A DNA stretch of 64,000 bases, from NCBI RefSeq assembly GCF_028283685.1, contig NZ_JAPWKF010000006.1, positions 481,729-545,728 on the forward strand, read 5' to 3'. Under the pieces are notes generated by a model. It worked only from the letters and a program-made list of their open reading frames with translations, ran no database searches and had not been told where the DNA came from. Each line of letters opens with the position of its first letter. The stretch's first letter is position 1. Shown in pieces: positions 47,307-58,930 of the stretch. Both the position numbers and the translations under genes were made by a program. This DNA comes from Edaphobacter sp. (GTDB lineage Bacteria; Acidobacteriota; Terriglobia; Terriglobales; Acidobacteriaceae).

Positions 47307-48161
47307 ATGATGTTCGACGACGAGACGATCAAGCTTCATGCAGCAGCCGCGGCAGGGGATGATTACGATGATGACGACCTCGGCCATCGCTTCGATGATG
47401 AGGACGATGAAGAAGAGGAAGAGGTGATCGTCTCTTCGGATGACGACGAGGGTTCCTTCCACGCCGACGAAGAGGATGAGGACGAAGAGACGAGCGTGCA
47501 CGTTGAAGAGGCTGTCCTCTTTGCAGCGCCTGTGACATCTTCCGAGCCCTATGTTCCTGCCAGCCGCGAATCGGAAGTTCCCGTGGCCCGTGAGCCGGTT
47601 GCTCCTCCCGTGGTGAAGAAGGCCCCGGCGAAGAAGGCAGCCGCCAAGAAAGCTCCGGCGAAGAAGGCTCCCGCCAAAAAAGCTCCTGCTAAAAAGGCCG
47701 CTCCGAAAAAAGCAGCCAAGAAGGCAGCGGCGAAGAAGGCGGTTAAGGCAGCGGCAAAGAAAGCCCCTGCCAAGAAGGCTCCCGCAAAGAAAGCCGTGAA
47801 GAAGGCTGCTCCGAAGAAGGCAGCCAAGAAGGCGGTTGTAAAGAAGGCGGTCAAGAAGGTTGCCGCCAAGAAGACGACATTGAAATCTGCCGCGAAGAAG
47901 GCCGGTACCCGGCGCGGCGGTATGGTCCCCTCCAAAAAGGTGGCCAGCAAAAAGGGTACGGCAAGCAGCAAAAAATCTAGTAAGAGAGGTATTACCTTGG
48001 CAACGAAGAAAGTAGCAGCAAAGAAGGCAGTAAAGAAGGCCGTCAAGAAGGCCCCTGCGAAGAAGGCCGTCAAGAAGGCTGTGAAGAAGGCTCCGGCAAA
48101 GAAGGCCGTGAAGAAGGCCGTCAAGAAGGCTCCGGCAAAGAAGACGGCTGCCAAGAAGTAG
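47307..48161 (+). CDS. Histone H1-like Lys/Ala-rich DNA-binding protein with acidic N-terminus
   Basis: A 284-residue protein of strongly split composition. Residues ~17-60 are very acidic (DDYDDDDLGHRFDDEDDEEE), then a neutral linker (~65-100), and from ~102 to the end about thirty short repeats of the type KAPAKKA / KAVKKA. Such tails occur in eukaryotic H1 and bacterial H1-like proteins (Hc1, AlgP) and bind DNA non-specifically. The acidic head could mask the basic tail or contact other proteins, which is inference. A clean terminator follows at 48186. Repeat-driven length change between strains is likely. Confidence 0.88.
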   Translation: MMFDDETIKLHAAAAAGDDYDDDDLGHRFDDEDDEEEEEVIVSSDDDEGSFHADEEDEDEETSVHVEEAVLFAAPVTSSEPYVPASRESEVPVAREPVAPPVVKKAPAKKAAAKKAPAKKAPAKKAPAKKAAPKKAAKKAAAKKAVKAAAKKAPAKKAPAKKAVKKAAPKKAAKKAVVKKAVKKVAAKKTTLKSAAKKAGTRRGGMVPSKKVASKKGTASSKKSSKRGITLATKKVAAKKAVKKAVKKAPAKKAVKKAVKKAPAKKAVKKAVKKAPAKKTAAKK

Positions 48162-48185
48162 TTAGTAGCTTCTAACCTAAGGCAA

Positions 48186-48231
48186 GCAAAAAGGCCCGGT
48201 CTGCTCCTCGTGAGCGCCCGGGCCTTTTTGC
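48186..48231. terminator. Bidirectional terminator between the H1-like and peroxiredoxin genes
   Basis: Arms gcaaaaaggcccgg and ccgggcctttttgc form a perfect long stem around a ~17-base loop. A/T runs at both ends make it a terminator for both convergent genes. Confidence 0.93.
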
Positions 48232-48248
48232 GTCTGCCGATAAGCTGG

Positions 48249-48788
48249 CTACTTCTTCTGTGCTGCGATCTCTGCCAGGACCTCTTCGCTGTGGGTCTGC
48301 ACGTCGACCTTCGGCCATACCTTGACGACCTTGCCCTTGGGCGAGATGAGGAAGGTCTGCCGCGCGGCGAACTTCATGTCGCCGTGCTGCGAGACGGGAA
48401 CGCCGTAGGCATCGACGACTTTGTGATCGGGATCGGCGAGCAGCTTGAAGCTGAAGGTGTCCTTGGAGCACCAGGCCTTGTGGCCCTCGACGGTGTCGAG
48501 GCTTACGCCAAGCACGACGGCGTGCGCGGCGTCATACTTCGCCATGTCGCGCTGAAAGTTGTGCGCCTCGATGGTGCATCCCGTCGTCTGATCCTTGGGA
48601 TAGAAGTAGAGAACGACCCACTTGCCCTTGTAGTCGCTCAGGCTGACGGGCTTATCTTCCTGTGAGGGCAGGGTGAAGTTCGGCGCGCTGGCGCCTGCCT
48701 GTACTTCGTCGGCTGCGTGGGCCTTGATGCCGAAGCCGCAGGTGGCCACCACGGCAAGGATTGCTGCGATCCAAATACTTTTGCGCAT
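48249..48788 (-). CDS. Exported peroxiredoxin (Bcp/AhpC-TSA family)
   Basis: A 179-residue thiol peroxidase with a signal peptide (MRKSIWIAAI...KAHAAD). The thioredoxin-fold domain shows ASAPNFTLPSQEDKPVSLSD and the peroxidatic site YPKDQTTGCTIEA with Cys71. A second cysteine, Cys107 (HKAWCSKDTF), could be the resolving residue. Bcp-type enzymes reduce hydrogen peroxide and organic peroxides using thioredoxin. Export places it in the periplasm or envelope, where its electron donor is not obvious. Convergent with the H1-like gene. Confidence 0.9.
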   Translation of the reverse strand: MRKSIWIAAILAVVATCGFGIKAHAADEVQAGASAPNFTLPSQEDKPVSLSDYKGKWVVLYFYPKDQTTGCTIEAHNFQRDMAKYDAAHAVVLGVSLDTVEGHKAWCSKDTFSFKLLADPDHKVVDAYGVPVSQHGDMKFAARQTFLISPKGKVVKVWPKVDVQTHSEEVLAEIAAQKK

Positions 48789-48907
48789 TGTCGTTCCCCT
48801 TCAGTTTTGAGAGCTTGATCGTTAGACGAGTCCCGAAGCGTCAGGACGCATGTTGTTCCGCGATGCAGAGGAATTTTACGCTTTCGTGATGTTGCGCGAT
48901 AAACCGC

Positions 48908-49789
48908 TCATCCTGCGACGATGGCGATGCCAGCCTTGTCGGCCTCGGTGGCGATGGCCTCGGGGTCGAACATGAGGGTTCGCCCGGCCTCGAGCGCGAG
49001 GCAGGTGGCACCGGCGCGCTGCATGGTGCGGATGGTGGGAACGCCGACGACGGGGACGTCGAAGCGCATGTCCTGATTGGGTTTGGCGACCTTGACCACG
49101 GTAAGGGCGCGGCGCAACGTGGTGCTCTCGGCGGCGTCGGTGCGGGCGGCGTCTTCGGCGTCGAGGGTGCGGAAGAGTGCGCCTGCGCGTTCGATGGTGG
49201 CGTCGGTGCCTTCCATGGCTTCGACGGCGACGCAGGCCTGCGCCGCGATGACGACCGTCTGGCCGAGATCGTAGCCTGCGATGGCGCGGGCGACGGTGCG
49301 GCCATAGTCGATGTCCTTCTGCTCCTGCTCGTCGGGCGCGCGCTTCGTCATCACGCCGGGCTTCGCCAGCAGCGGCTCGAGGAACTGTGTCGACGAGATC
49401 AGCTCGATGCCCTCATCGCCCAGCACCTTGGCGACGGCGCCCAGCAGCATGTCGGTGTTGCGGGTGCGCAGGTTCATCAGCAGTTTGGCGAGCTTCCAGT
49501 CGGGACGGATGCTGGAGAAGATCTGCTTGTGCTTCACCTGGCCGGCCATGACGGCGCGCGTGACGCCCTCCTTGTGGAAGGTGTCGATGAGGCGAGACAG
49601 CTCGCCCAGCGACATCCAATGCACGTGGACGTTGGTGTCGGCGGAGGCGCGGATGTTCATCGCCTCGTCGGTTTCTTCTTTGATCGCTGCGACCACGACG
49701 GTGAGTCCGTGGGCGCGAGCCGCGTCGAGCAGAAGAAAAGGGAAGCGGCCGTTTCCGGCGATCAGGCCAAGCTTGTCGTTGGTAGCCAT
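48908..49789 (-). CDS. lpxI: UDP-2,3-diacylglucosamine diphosphatase LpxI
   Basis: A 293-residue DUF1009-family LpxI, the alternative to LpxH in lipid A synthesis; it hydrolyses UDP-2,3-diacylglucosamine to lipid X. It starts at ATG 49789 (a GTG one codon earlier is possible). Visible features: KLGLIAGNGRFPFLLLDAAR (Rossmann-like start), MSLGELSRLIDTFHKEGVTR, AGQVKHKQIFSSIRPDW, and the C-terminal domain with AKPNQDMRFDVPVVGVPTI and ALEAGRTLMFD. It lies 45 bases after lpxA, at the end of the fabZ-lpxA-lpxI run. Confidence 0.94.
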   Translation of the reverse strand: MATNDKLGLIAGNGRFPFLLLDAARAHGLTVVVAAIKEETDEAMNIRASADTNVHVHWMSLGELSRLIDTFHKEGVTRAVMAGQVKHKQIFSSIRPDWKLAKLLMNLRTRNTDMLLGAVAKVLGDEGIELISSTQFLEPLLAKPGVMTKRAPDEQEQKDIDYGRTVARAIAGYDLGQTVVIAAQACVAVEAMEGTDATIERAGALFRTLDAEDAARTDAAESTTLRRALTVVKVAKPNQDMRFDVPVVGVPTIRTMQRAGATCLALEAGRTLMFDPEAIATEADKAGIAIVAG

Positions 49790-49834
49790 CACATCAAAGA
49801 TACTGCCCTTCCGGGAATAGCCTGGGCGTTAGTG

Positions 49835-50620
49835 CTACTTGATGACGCCACGCTCGCTTTTGGCGATGAAGTCTGCGAGATAGGCCACCTTGTCGCCAAA
49901 TTCGCCTGAGGCGATCTTCTCGCGGATGGAGGCGAGTGCGTCAGTGGTATTCAGCTTTGAGGCGAGCAGAAGCTTGTAGGCCGAGCGCAGCTGCTTGATC
50001 TCGTCAGGCGTGAAACCTCTGCGTTCGAGGCCGACCTTGTTGATGCCGTAGGCGTGGTTGTTGCGCTCCACGCTGGTAAGCGAGTAGGGAAGCACGTCCT
50101 GCGTAATGGTGGTGCCGCCGCCGATGTAGGCGTATTTGCCGATGGTGCAGAACTGATGGACGGGAGCGTTCGCGCTGAGCACGGCGAAGTCCTCCACCGT
50201 GACATGGCCAGCCAGAGTAGAGCCGTTGGGCAGGATGCAGCCGTCGCCGATGACGGAGTCGTGGCCGATGTGCACGTAGGCCATGATCAGGCAGTTGGAG
50301 CCGACGCGCGTTCTGCCGCCGCCGCCCACTGTGCCGCGCGAGATGGTGACGTACTCGCGGATGTCGTTCTTGTTGCCGATGACGAGTTCGGTGGGCTCGT
50401 CTTTGTACTTGAGGTCCTGCGGCGCGATGCCGATGCAGGCGAAGGAGAAGACGCGGTTGTCGTCGCCCATCGTCAGGTGGCCGTCGAGGACGACGTGCGA
50501 GACCAGCTGACAGCGCTCGCCGAGCGTGACGTTCGGACCCACGGTGCAGAAGGGGCCGATCGTGCAGCTTGCGGGAATCTTTGCGCCCTCGGCGACGATC
50601 GCTGTGGGATGGATACTCAC
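49835..50620 (-). CDS. lpxA: UDP-N-acetylglucosamine acyltransferase LpxA
   Basis: A 261-residue left-handed beta-helix acyltransferase, close to the usual 262. It starts at GTG 50620, overlapping the fabZ stop by one base (TAGTG). Hexapeptide repeats run from IHPTAIVAEGAKI onward. The catalytic His is His120, with Asp121 (YVHIGHDSVIGD). The C-terminal helical domain includes GLERRGFTPDEIKQLRSAYK. It performs the first acylation of lipid A synthesis, transferring 3-hydroxyacyl from ACP. Its coupling to fabZ and lpxI is typical of lipid A clusters. Confidence 0.95.
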   Translation of the reverse strand: MSIHPTAIVAEGAKIPASCTIGPFCTVGPNVTLGERCQLVSHVVLDGHLTMGDDNRVFSFACIGIAPQDLKYKDEPTELVIGNKNDIREYVTISRGTVGGGGRTRVGSNCLIMAYVHIGHDSVIGDGCILPNGSTLAGHVTVEDFAVLSANAPVHQFCTIGKYAYIGGGTTITQDVLPYSLTSVERNNHAYGINKVGLERRGFTPDEIKQLRSAYKLLLASKLNTTDALASIREKIASGEFGDKVAYLADFIAKSERGVIK

Positions 50621-51138
50621 TAAGCCTTCGCCTCTTGTTTGACACGCGGTACAAGAGCGCACATCACGACGGCCTCGCAGGCGACCTTGCCGTCGACGGT
50701 GGCGATGCCCTGCATGCGTACGGCGGTGGAGCGCCAGTTGAGTACCTTGACCTCGATACGCAGCTGGTCGCCGGGGACGACGGGCTTGCGGAACTTGGCG
50801 CTGTCGATGCCGGTGAAGACCATCAGCTTGCTCTCGCGGTCGGGGATCTCGGTGAGCAGGAGAGCGCCGCCAGCCTGCGCGATGGCCTCGACCATCAGAA
50901 CGCCGGGCATGATGGGGTAGTCGGGGAAGTGTCCCTGGAAGTGCGGTTCGTTGAAGGAGACGTTCTTGATGGCGACGATGCGCTGCTTGCGCTCGATCTC
51001 GACCACGCGGTCGATGAGCAGAAAGGGATAACGGTGCGGCAGGATGGACATGATCTCGGTGATGTCCATCGTCTGCTTCGTGGCGGGCGTCTCGGGCGCC
51101 GCGACCGGTACTGCAGTGGTTTCTGTCGATTCACTCAT
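50620..51138 (-). CDS. fabZ: 3-hydroxyacyl-ACP dehydratase FabZ
   Basis: A 172-residue hotdog-fold dehydratase. A ~22-residue Ala/Thr/Pro N-terminal extension precedes the conserved core ITEIMSILPHRYPFLLIDRV. Catalytic residues are His70 (QGHFPDYPIMPG) and Glu84 (LMVEAIAQAGG). FabZ dehydrates 3-hydroxyacyl-ACP in the fatty acid elongation cycle and competes with LpxA for substrate, which explains their coupling. ATG 51138 is chosen over an upstream in-frame ATG at 51174, which lies close to the neighbouring gene. Confidence 0.95.
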   Translation of the reverse strand: MSESTETTAVPVAAPETPATKQTMDITEIMSILPHRYPFLLIDRVVEIERKQRIVAIKNVSFNEPHFQGHFPDYPIMPGVLMVEAIAQAGGALLLTEIPDRESKLMVFTGIDSAKFRKPVVPGDQLRIEVKVLNWRSTAVRMQGIATVDGKVACEAVVMCALVPRVKQEAKA

Positions 51139-51222
51139 GGCAGACCTGAGTATAAACCGCTCAGGCAGCGTCATTGCTGCTGGTCAGGCCGTTTGTGAGA
51201 GGCCATCCAGGGAGATGGCCTC

Positions 51223-52122
51223 TCAGTGCTGCCACTTCTTCTTCTTTTCTTCCTTTTCCTTCTGCGGGGGCGGCAGATGCGTCGGGTCGAACATGTCGTT
51301 GGGGATCTCCTGGTTGTAGATCACCTTGGTGTAGAAGCGCTGGTTGATCATGTCGCCGTTGCGATAGCGAGTGAGTGTGTAGGACGTGGGCAGGCCATCG
51401 ACCAGGTGGTAGTCGTCGTAGGTCTCCGTGTCCTCGTCGAAGTCCTTGAACTGCTCGTTGCGCCACTTGAAGGTGCGGCGGAGGGGCAGGTGCGAGGTGG
51501 CGTCGAGCTCGATGGTGACGGCGTCGTTGTTGGCGCTCAGCACGGTGACCTTCTCGGCGATCTTGCGCTCCACCATCGTCTGGCCTTCCGCGATGACCAT
51601 AACGCCGGGGGCCTTCAGCCACTCGGTGACGACGTTTTCGATGGAGTGCTTCTGCCGCCGGTTGTAGTCCTCGATGATCTCTTTCGGCAGCGTCTTGCTG
51701 CCCTTGTAGGTCACCTCGTCGGCCGTGCTGTCGTGATAGATCTGTATGACGTCGACCTTCTTGCCGGGAAAGAACATGCTCTTGTCGGTCAGGAAGCCGA
51801 TGCGTTCTCCGGCGGGATGGCCTGAGGCTGGAAACCTCCGCCATCCGTTGAACTCGACCACGATGCCGTTGGGCTGCCCGCGAAAGAAGGCTGCGGTGCG
51901 CCCGGAGACCTGCATGTACTTGCGGTCGAGCCAGGCCGGGCCGCCGAGGGCATCGAGCATCTCGTCCATCAGCTTCTTGCCCAGCTCCTCCTGCGACATG
52001 CCGCTGTTCTGCGTCGGCGCGGCGCTGGGAATACTGGATGCCTGCGCCAGAGCCTGCGATGCCGAGCCGGCACCGATTCCGATTCCGAAGACCAAAAGCA
52101 GAGCACACCAACGCTTCATCAT
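51223..52122 (-). CDS. Exported protein of unknown function (LolA/LppX-like character)
   Basis: A 299-residue protein from ATG 52122 (TGGAGTG upstream) with a signal peptide (MMKRWCALLLVFG...SQALAQ). The mature region is predicted to be beta-rich with alternating patterns (KVTVLSANNDAVTIELDATS, RRTFKWRNEQFKDFDEDTE) and a QIYHDSTADEVTYKG segment. This resembles outer-membrane-lipoprotein-sorting (LolA-like) folds in general character only. A Lys/Glu-rich tail ends KEKEEKKKKWQH. It starts nine bases after the SDR stop and precedes fabZ by 84 bases, so it belongs to the lipid A/fatty-acid run. Function unknown. Confidence 0.75.
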   Translation of the reverse strand: MMKRWCALLLVFGIGIGAGSASQALAQASSIPSAAPTQNSGMSQEELGKKLMDEMLDALGGPAWLDRKYMQVSGRTAAFFRGQPNGIVVEFNGWRRFPASGHPAGERIGFLTDKSMFFPGKKVDVIQIYHDSTADEVTYKGSKTLPKEIIEDYNRRQKHSIENVVTEWLKAPGVMVIAEGQTMVERKIAEKVTVLSANNDAVTIELDATSHLPLRRTFKWRNEQFKDFDEDTETYDDYHLVDGLPTSYTLTRYRNGDMINQRFYTKVIYNQEIPNDMFDPTHLPPPQKEKEEKKKKWQH

Positions 52123-52130
52123 CACTCCAG

Positions 52131-52928
52131 TTAACCAACCAGCACGGCGCCGCCATTGACGTTGAAGATCTCGCCTGAGATGAATCCTGCCAGCGGCGTG
52201 CATAGAAATAGAATTGGCCCGGCGATCTCCTCGACCGAGGCGGCCCGGCCCAGCGGGATGGTCGCCAGCACCTTCTTTGACGTCTCCGGATGCTCAAGGG
52301 CTGCAGCGGACATCTCGGTGACGACCCAGCCGGGCGCGACGCAGTTGGCGTAGATGCCCTGGCCCGCCAGCTCGGAGGAGAGGCTCTTGGTGAGGCTGAT
52401 GAGGGCGCCCTTGCTTGCGGCGTAGTCGGCGTGGAAGGCCTCGCCGCGCTGGGCTGCCGTGGAGGCGACGAGGACGATGTGGCCGCGTGGGCCGCTGAGG
52501 GCGGGCTGCGCCTGCATCTGTGCGACCGAGGCGCGCACGAGGCCGAAGATGCTGTCGAGGTTGATGGCCAGGGTGGAACGCCACTGCTCGTCGGTCATGG
52601 TGGAGATGGGGGCATCGACCGGCGGCCAGACACCATGGTTAGCGATCAGGCAGTCCAGCCTGCCAAAGGCGCGGATGGCGGCAGCGACGAGGGCGGCTCC
52701 GTCGGCGGCTGAGGCCAGATCCTGCTTCACGGCAACGCAGAACTCCTCCCCACCGCATTCCGCGACCAGCTCTTTGGCCTGCGCCTCGGCGGCACGGTAG
52801 CTGAAGACGACCTTCGCGCCTGACTGCCGGAACATCCGCACCGTTGCCGCTCCAATGCCGCGTGAGCCGCCGGTGATGAGGGCGACGCGGCCTGCCAGCG
52901 ACAGAGAGACTCCTTCAATCTGATTCAT
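52131..52928 (-). CDS. SDR family oxidoreductase (FabG-like)
   Basis: A 265-residue short-chain dehydrogenase. The NAD(P)-binding TGGSRGIG is at 19-26, the Asn of the A-N-H-G motif at ~98, and the catalytic triad is Ser156, Tyr169 and Lys173 (VASTAAQ, DYAASKGALI). The C-terminal GG of NVNGGAVLVG is typical of FabG-like enzymes. It may reduce 3-oxoacyl-ACP or another small ketone. Placement immediately upstream of the exported protein, fabZ and lpxA supports a lipid role, but this is inference. Confidence 0.88.
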   Translation of the reverse strand: MNQIEGVSLSLAGRVALITGGSRGIGAATVRMFRQSGAKVVFSYRAAEAQAKELVAECGGEEFCVAVKQDLASAADGAALVAAAIRAFGRLDCLIANHGVWPPVDAPISTMTDEQWRSTLAINLDSIFGLVRASVAQMQAQPALSGPRGHIVLVASTAAQRGEAFHADYAASKGALISLTKSLSSELAGQGIYANCVAPGWVVTEMSAAALEHPETSKKVLATIPLGRAASVEEIAGPILFLCTPLAGFISGEIFNVNGGAVLVG

Positions 52929-52967
52929 ATCCCTGACGCTAACGAAATCCATCGTCCTGCTGCAACC

Positions 52968-53426
52968 TTATGTTTTTTTTGCCCGTTTCTTTGGCCGTGC
53001 GGCTGGTTTGGAGCTGGCGAGCAATCTTTGCTGCGCGATCAGCCTCTTCTGCTCTTTGAGCGGCAGGGAAAGTGTCTGCAGGACCCGCTTGGGCAGTTTG
53101 GCGAAGACGATGGAGTGCGCGGCGGTAAGCTCCTGCTGCCACTCCCGGGCGCGGAAGACGTCCCAGCGCTCGATTGCGATCCAGTGAGCACGGGCGAGGT
53201 ATGGCGCCGGGATGACTCCCTCCAGTTCAACCTGTTCGGCGAACCGCTCCGGGCCCGCGGCGTAGGAGATGACCGGGCCGCCTTCGCCGTCGAGATCGAC
53301 CAGGGCGAACATCTTGCCTCCGATGGCCTTGTCGCCTACCCAGAAGACGAGGTTTGCACCCCACTGCATCGTCTCGGTGACGTGCGGCAGCTGCAGCAGG
53401 ATGGCCCTGAGGCGTTCAGCGTCCAT
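52968..53426 (-). CDS. MmcQ/YjbR family DNA-binding-like protein
   Basis: A 152-residue protein of the MmcQ/YjbR/CyaY-like fold. The core is visible in [37 protein letters not shown], and [20 protein letters not shown]. The C-terminus is basic ([12 protein letters not shown]), as for nucleic-acid contact. The family's function is not well established. ATG 53426 is used; upstream residues in the open frame overlap the DUF3253 gene. A Lys-rich tail and a T-run at the gene end are notable. Confidence 0.86.
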   Translation of the reverse strand: MDAERLRAILLQLPHVTETMQWGANLVFWVGDKAIGGKMFALVDLDGEGGPVISYAAGPERFAEQVELEGVIPAPYLARAHWIAIERWDVFRAREWQQELTAAHSIVFAKLPKRVLQTLSLPLKEQKRLIAQQRLLASSKPAARPKKRAKKT

Positions 53427-53496
53427 GCGCCTGAGTATAGTTCGCTGGTGGATGGGCTTCGGGTTGAGCTTGCCCCGCTTTTCGAGCTTCGAGGGT

Positions 53497-53908
53497 TTAT
53501 CGCAGCCGCAGTCGGATGGCGCCCTTTGCGGTGGCGGCATCAACGACCTTGTCCTTTTGTGTCACCACGATGCGCCCGGCTTTGACCAGGCGGCGGGCTG
53601 CTTCGCGGGCCGGCTCCATCAGGCCCTCCCAGTCGCGCCGCGAGGAGGTGCCGCCGACGTGCTTCGCTGCTTCGGAGGGGCAGATGGTCTTTCCCGGCCC
53701 GCGTTCGGCGAGAAGATCGAGGATCGCGGCCTCAAGACTCGGCTGCGTGTTCGCCCCTGGCGTAGCCGCTGCACCGCTGGCTGCAGAATTTGGCGACGTC
53801 CCAGTCCCTGGCTCGCGCCTCGGTCCAGGCGAAGGGGCGGCCGCAGGTCTTGCAGAGCTTCTCCTTGTGCGGCGTCTCCTTCTCGCGTTTTGGTCGCTTG
53901 TCCGGCAT
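53497..53908 (-). pseudogene. DUF2256-DUF3253 protein split by a one-base frameshift
   Basis: From ATG 53908 the first frame reads 58 residues, [20 protein letters not shown]..., with four cysteines (Cys19-x2-Cys22 and Cys42-x3-Cys46) and [20 protein letters not shown]: the DUF2256 zinc-ribbon. It stops at 53732. The adjacent frame continues with QPSLEAAILDLLAERGPGKT, PSEAAKHVGG, SRRDWEGLMEPAREAARRLV and [10 protein letters not shown] to 53497: the DUF3253 domain, which has no start codon of its own. The two domains are normally fused, so an extra base near 53744-53790 is the simplest reading. Corrected length is about 136 residues. It overlaps nothing else coding. Confidence 0.82.
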
Positions 53909-53987
53909 CGGCCTTCGGCCTCTTTCTGCTCAAAGCCTTTTGATGGTTCGGCTCAGGGCCCCTGCCTCTTTATACTTAAAAGCGATT

Positions 53988-55250
53988 ATGCCGACATTCC
54001 CATCGCTCGAAGACCAGCTAGACCTCATCACCAAGGGTACCGCCGAGATCCTTCCTCTCGAATCGCTGAAGGAGCGCATCCAGCAGTCCATCGCCTCGGG
54101 CAAGCCTATGCGTATCAAGGCCGGCTTCGACCCCACGGCACCCGACCTTCATCTGGGCCACACGGTACTGATCCGCAAGCTGCGCCACTTTCAGCAGCTG
54201 GGGCATACGGTGATCTTTCTCATCGGGGACTCAACCGCGCTGATCGGCGACCCGACGGGCCGTAACGTCACGCGCAAGCCGCTGACGCCGGAGCAGATTG
54301 CGGCCAACGCCGAGACCTATAAGGAGCAGGTCTTCAAGATCCTCGATCCTGAGAAGACCGAGGTTCGCTACAACTCGGAGTGGCTGGATAAGCTCTCGTA
54401 CTACGACCTCGTGAAGCTGCTGGGCCAGTTCACGGTCTCGCAGATGCTGGAGCGCGAGGACTTTCACAAGCGCTTCAACGAGGAGCAGCCCATTGCGCTG
54501 CACGAGATGATCTACCCGATTGCGCAGGGATACGACTCGGTTGCGCTGGGCGCCGATGTGGAGCTGGGCGGTACGGACCAGAAGTTCAACCTGATGCGCG
54601 GCCGCGACCTGCAGCGCCACTTCGGCCAGCCGCAGCAGAGCATCCTGATGATGCCCATCATCGAGGGGCTGGATGGCGTGCAGAAGATGTCGAAGTCGCT
54701 GAACAATGCGATCGGCATTCACGAGGCGCCGTCGGAGATGTATGGCAAGCTGATGTCGGTCTCCGATGAGCTGATGTGGCGCTACTGGACGCTGCTGACC
54801 GACCTGCGCGGCTCGGAGATCGAGGCGATGAAGGCCCAGGTGGCCGCAGGCGAACTGCATCCCATGCAGGCGAAGAAGAACCTCGCCTACACGGTCACGA
54901 AGGACTTCCACACGCAGGCAGGAGCCGATGCGGCCGCCGAGGGCTGGGCGAAGCAGTTCCAGCAGAAGGCGGTGAGCGAGGATGTGGCGGTGGTGAAGAT
55001 CGCGAAGGGAGCTGAAGGGCTGTCGACCGCGGTCGACGACCAGCCGGCGGTAGCAGTGCGCACGCCGAAGCTGCTGCAACTGGCGGGGCTTGCTGCATCC
55101 ACCGGCGAGGCGACGCGCAAGCTGGGCGAGAACGCCGTGAGCATCAACGGGGAGAAGTTCTCCGATCGTGCGGTTACTTTTGAGGCTCTGGGCGACAGCC
55201 CGATTCTGCGGCTGGGCAAGCGGTCTGTCCGGGTGGAATGGACAGACTAG
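53988..55250 (+). CDS. tyrS: Tyrosyl-tRNA synthetase
   Basis: A 420-residue class I synthetase that charges tRNA-Tyr. The HIGH-like motif is HLGH at 55-58 ([14 protein letters not shown]) and KMSKS is intact at 233-237 ([11 protein letters not shown]). [13 protein letters not shown] and the tyrosine-binding region [20 protein letters not shown] are present. A C-terminal S4 RNA-binding domain (~355-415, [20 protein letters not shown]) completes the TyrZ-like type. ATG 53988 fits; open sequence upstream runs antisense to the DUF2256 gene. Confidence 0.96.
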   Translation: MPTFPSLEDQLDLITKGTAEILPLESLKERIQQSIASGKPMRIKAGFDPTAPDLHLGHTVLIRKLRHFQQLGHTVIFLIGDSTALIGDPTGRNVTRKPLTPEQIAANAETYKEQVFKILDPEKTEVRYNSEWLDKLSYYDLVKLLGQFTVSQMLEREDFHKRFNEEQPIALHEMIYPIAQGYDSVALGADVELGGTDQKFNLMRGRDLQRHFGQPQQSILMMPIIEGLDGVQKMSKSLNNAIGIHEAPSEMYGKLMSVSDELMWRYWTLLTDLRGSEIEAMKAQVAAGELHPMQAKKNLAYTVTKDFHTQAGADAAAEGWAKQFQQKAVSEDVAVVKIAKGAEGLSTAVDDQPAVAVRTPKLLQLAGLAASTGEATRKLGENAVSINGEKFSDRAVTFEALGDSPILRLGKRSVRVEWTD

Positions 55251-55360
55251 GCTAGCTGTAAGTTGTGAGAAGCAAATAGTTTGTAAGATGGGCGTAAACG
55301 GAGCGCCGGGTCATCTGCTTACGCCTTCCTTATGCTTGCATCCAACAGAGAGAGGTTTCA

Positions 55361-56203
55361 ATGAGATCGCTTCTGCTAGCCTGCACGTTTTTGTCTCTCT
55401 CCCTTCCATTCAGCCTGATTGCAAACGCGCAGCAGAAGCAGGACCCCAGGGCGCAGGCGATGGCAAAGACTGCCGTTGAAACCGAACTCGCCGCCGATAA
55501 AGCCGATCACACTCGCTGGCGTTACCGGTCCGATATCACCCGGCCCGAGGGACACTTTCTCTACATCGTTGTCGAGACGGACAAGGGGTCGGTGAAGAAG
55601 AAGATTGAGGAAAACGGAAAGCCGCTCGATGGCGGTGCTCTCAACTCCGAGATGAAGCGTATCGACTCCTTCGTCCACGATCCCTCGCAGCAGGAGAAGC
55701 AGCGCAAGGACAGCTCGCAGGATGACGCTCGTGCGGAGAAGATGCTGCGGATGCTGCCGGATGCGTTTCTGTGGTCCATCAAGAGCGACTCGCCGACTGT
55801 AACCACGCTTGCCTTTACGCCTGATCCCAACTTCTCGGCACCTTCGATGGAGGCGCGCGTCTTTGCCGCGATGGCGGGTGAGATTGTCGTGACGAAGCCG
55901 GGGCATCGGATGCAGTCGCTGAAGGGGCACCTGCTCTACGATGTGAAGTTCGGCTTCGGCATCCTGGGCAAGATGGAGAAGGACGGGACCTTCAACATCG
56001 AGCGTCGACAGATTGGACCCGGCGTTTGGACGATTACGGAGTCGCACATCCACTTCAACGGCCATGTGCTTTTTTTCAAGACCATCAGCGAGCAGGAGGA
56101 CGAGGTGAAGACCGACCTGCGCCAGATGCCGAATGGCACCACGCTCGAGCAGGCGGCGAATACCCTGCGACCCGAGCCTACCTCACTCAACGCCAGCCGT
56201 TGA
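55361..56203 (+). CDS. Secreted protein of unknown function
   Basis: A 280-residue protein with a signal peptide (MRSLLLACTFLSLSLPFSL...ANAQ). The mature part opens with a helical segment (AQAMAKTAVETELAADKADH) followed by beta-rich stretches: HFLYIVVETDKGSVKKKIEE, AGEIVVTKPGHRMQSLKGHL and FNIERRQIGPGVWTITESHI. This hints at an outer-membrane-associated lipid or polymer binder. Not assigned to a family. Twenty-four bases separate it from rnr downstream. Confidence 0.72.
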   Translation: MRSLLLACTFLSLSLPFSLIANAQQKQDPRAQAMAKTAVETELAADKADHTRWRYRSDITRPEGHFLYIVVETDKGSVKKKIEENGKPLDGGALNSEMKRIDSFVHDPSQQEKQRKDSSQDDARAEKMLRMLPDAFLWSIKSDSPTVTTLAFTPDPNFSAPSMEARVFAAMAGEIVVTKPGHRMQSLKGHLLYDVKFGFGILGKMEKDGTFNIERRQIGPGVWTITESHIHFNGHVLFFKTISEQEDEVKTDLRQMPNGTTLEQAANTLRPEPTSLNASR

Positions 56204-56227
56204 TGCAATCGCGCTATCCTTGGTGAA

Positions 56228-58926
<2,699 letters not shown>

Positions 58927-58930
<4 letters not shown>

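Noticed and set aside
47600..48160. Short regularly spaced repeats that could be mistaken for a CRISPR array
   Set aside because: They are in-frame Lys/Ala codon repeats of the H1-like gene; there are no unique spacers of constant length and no cas genes.
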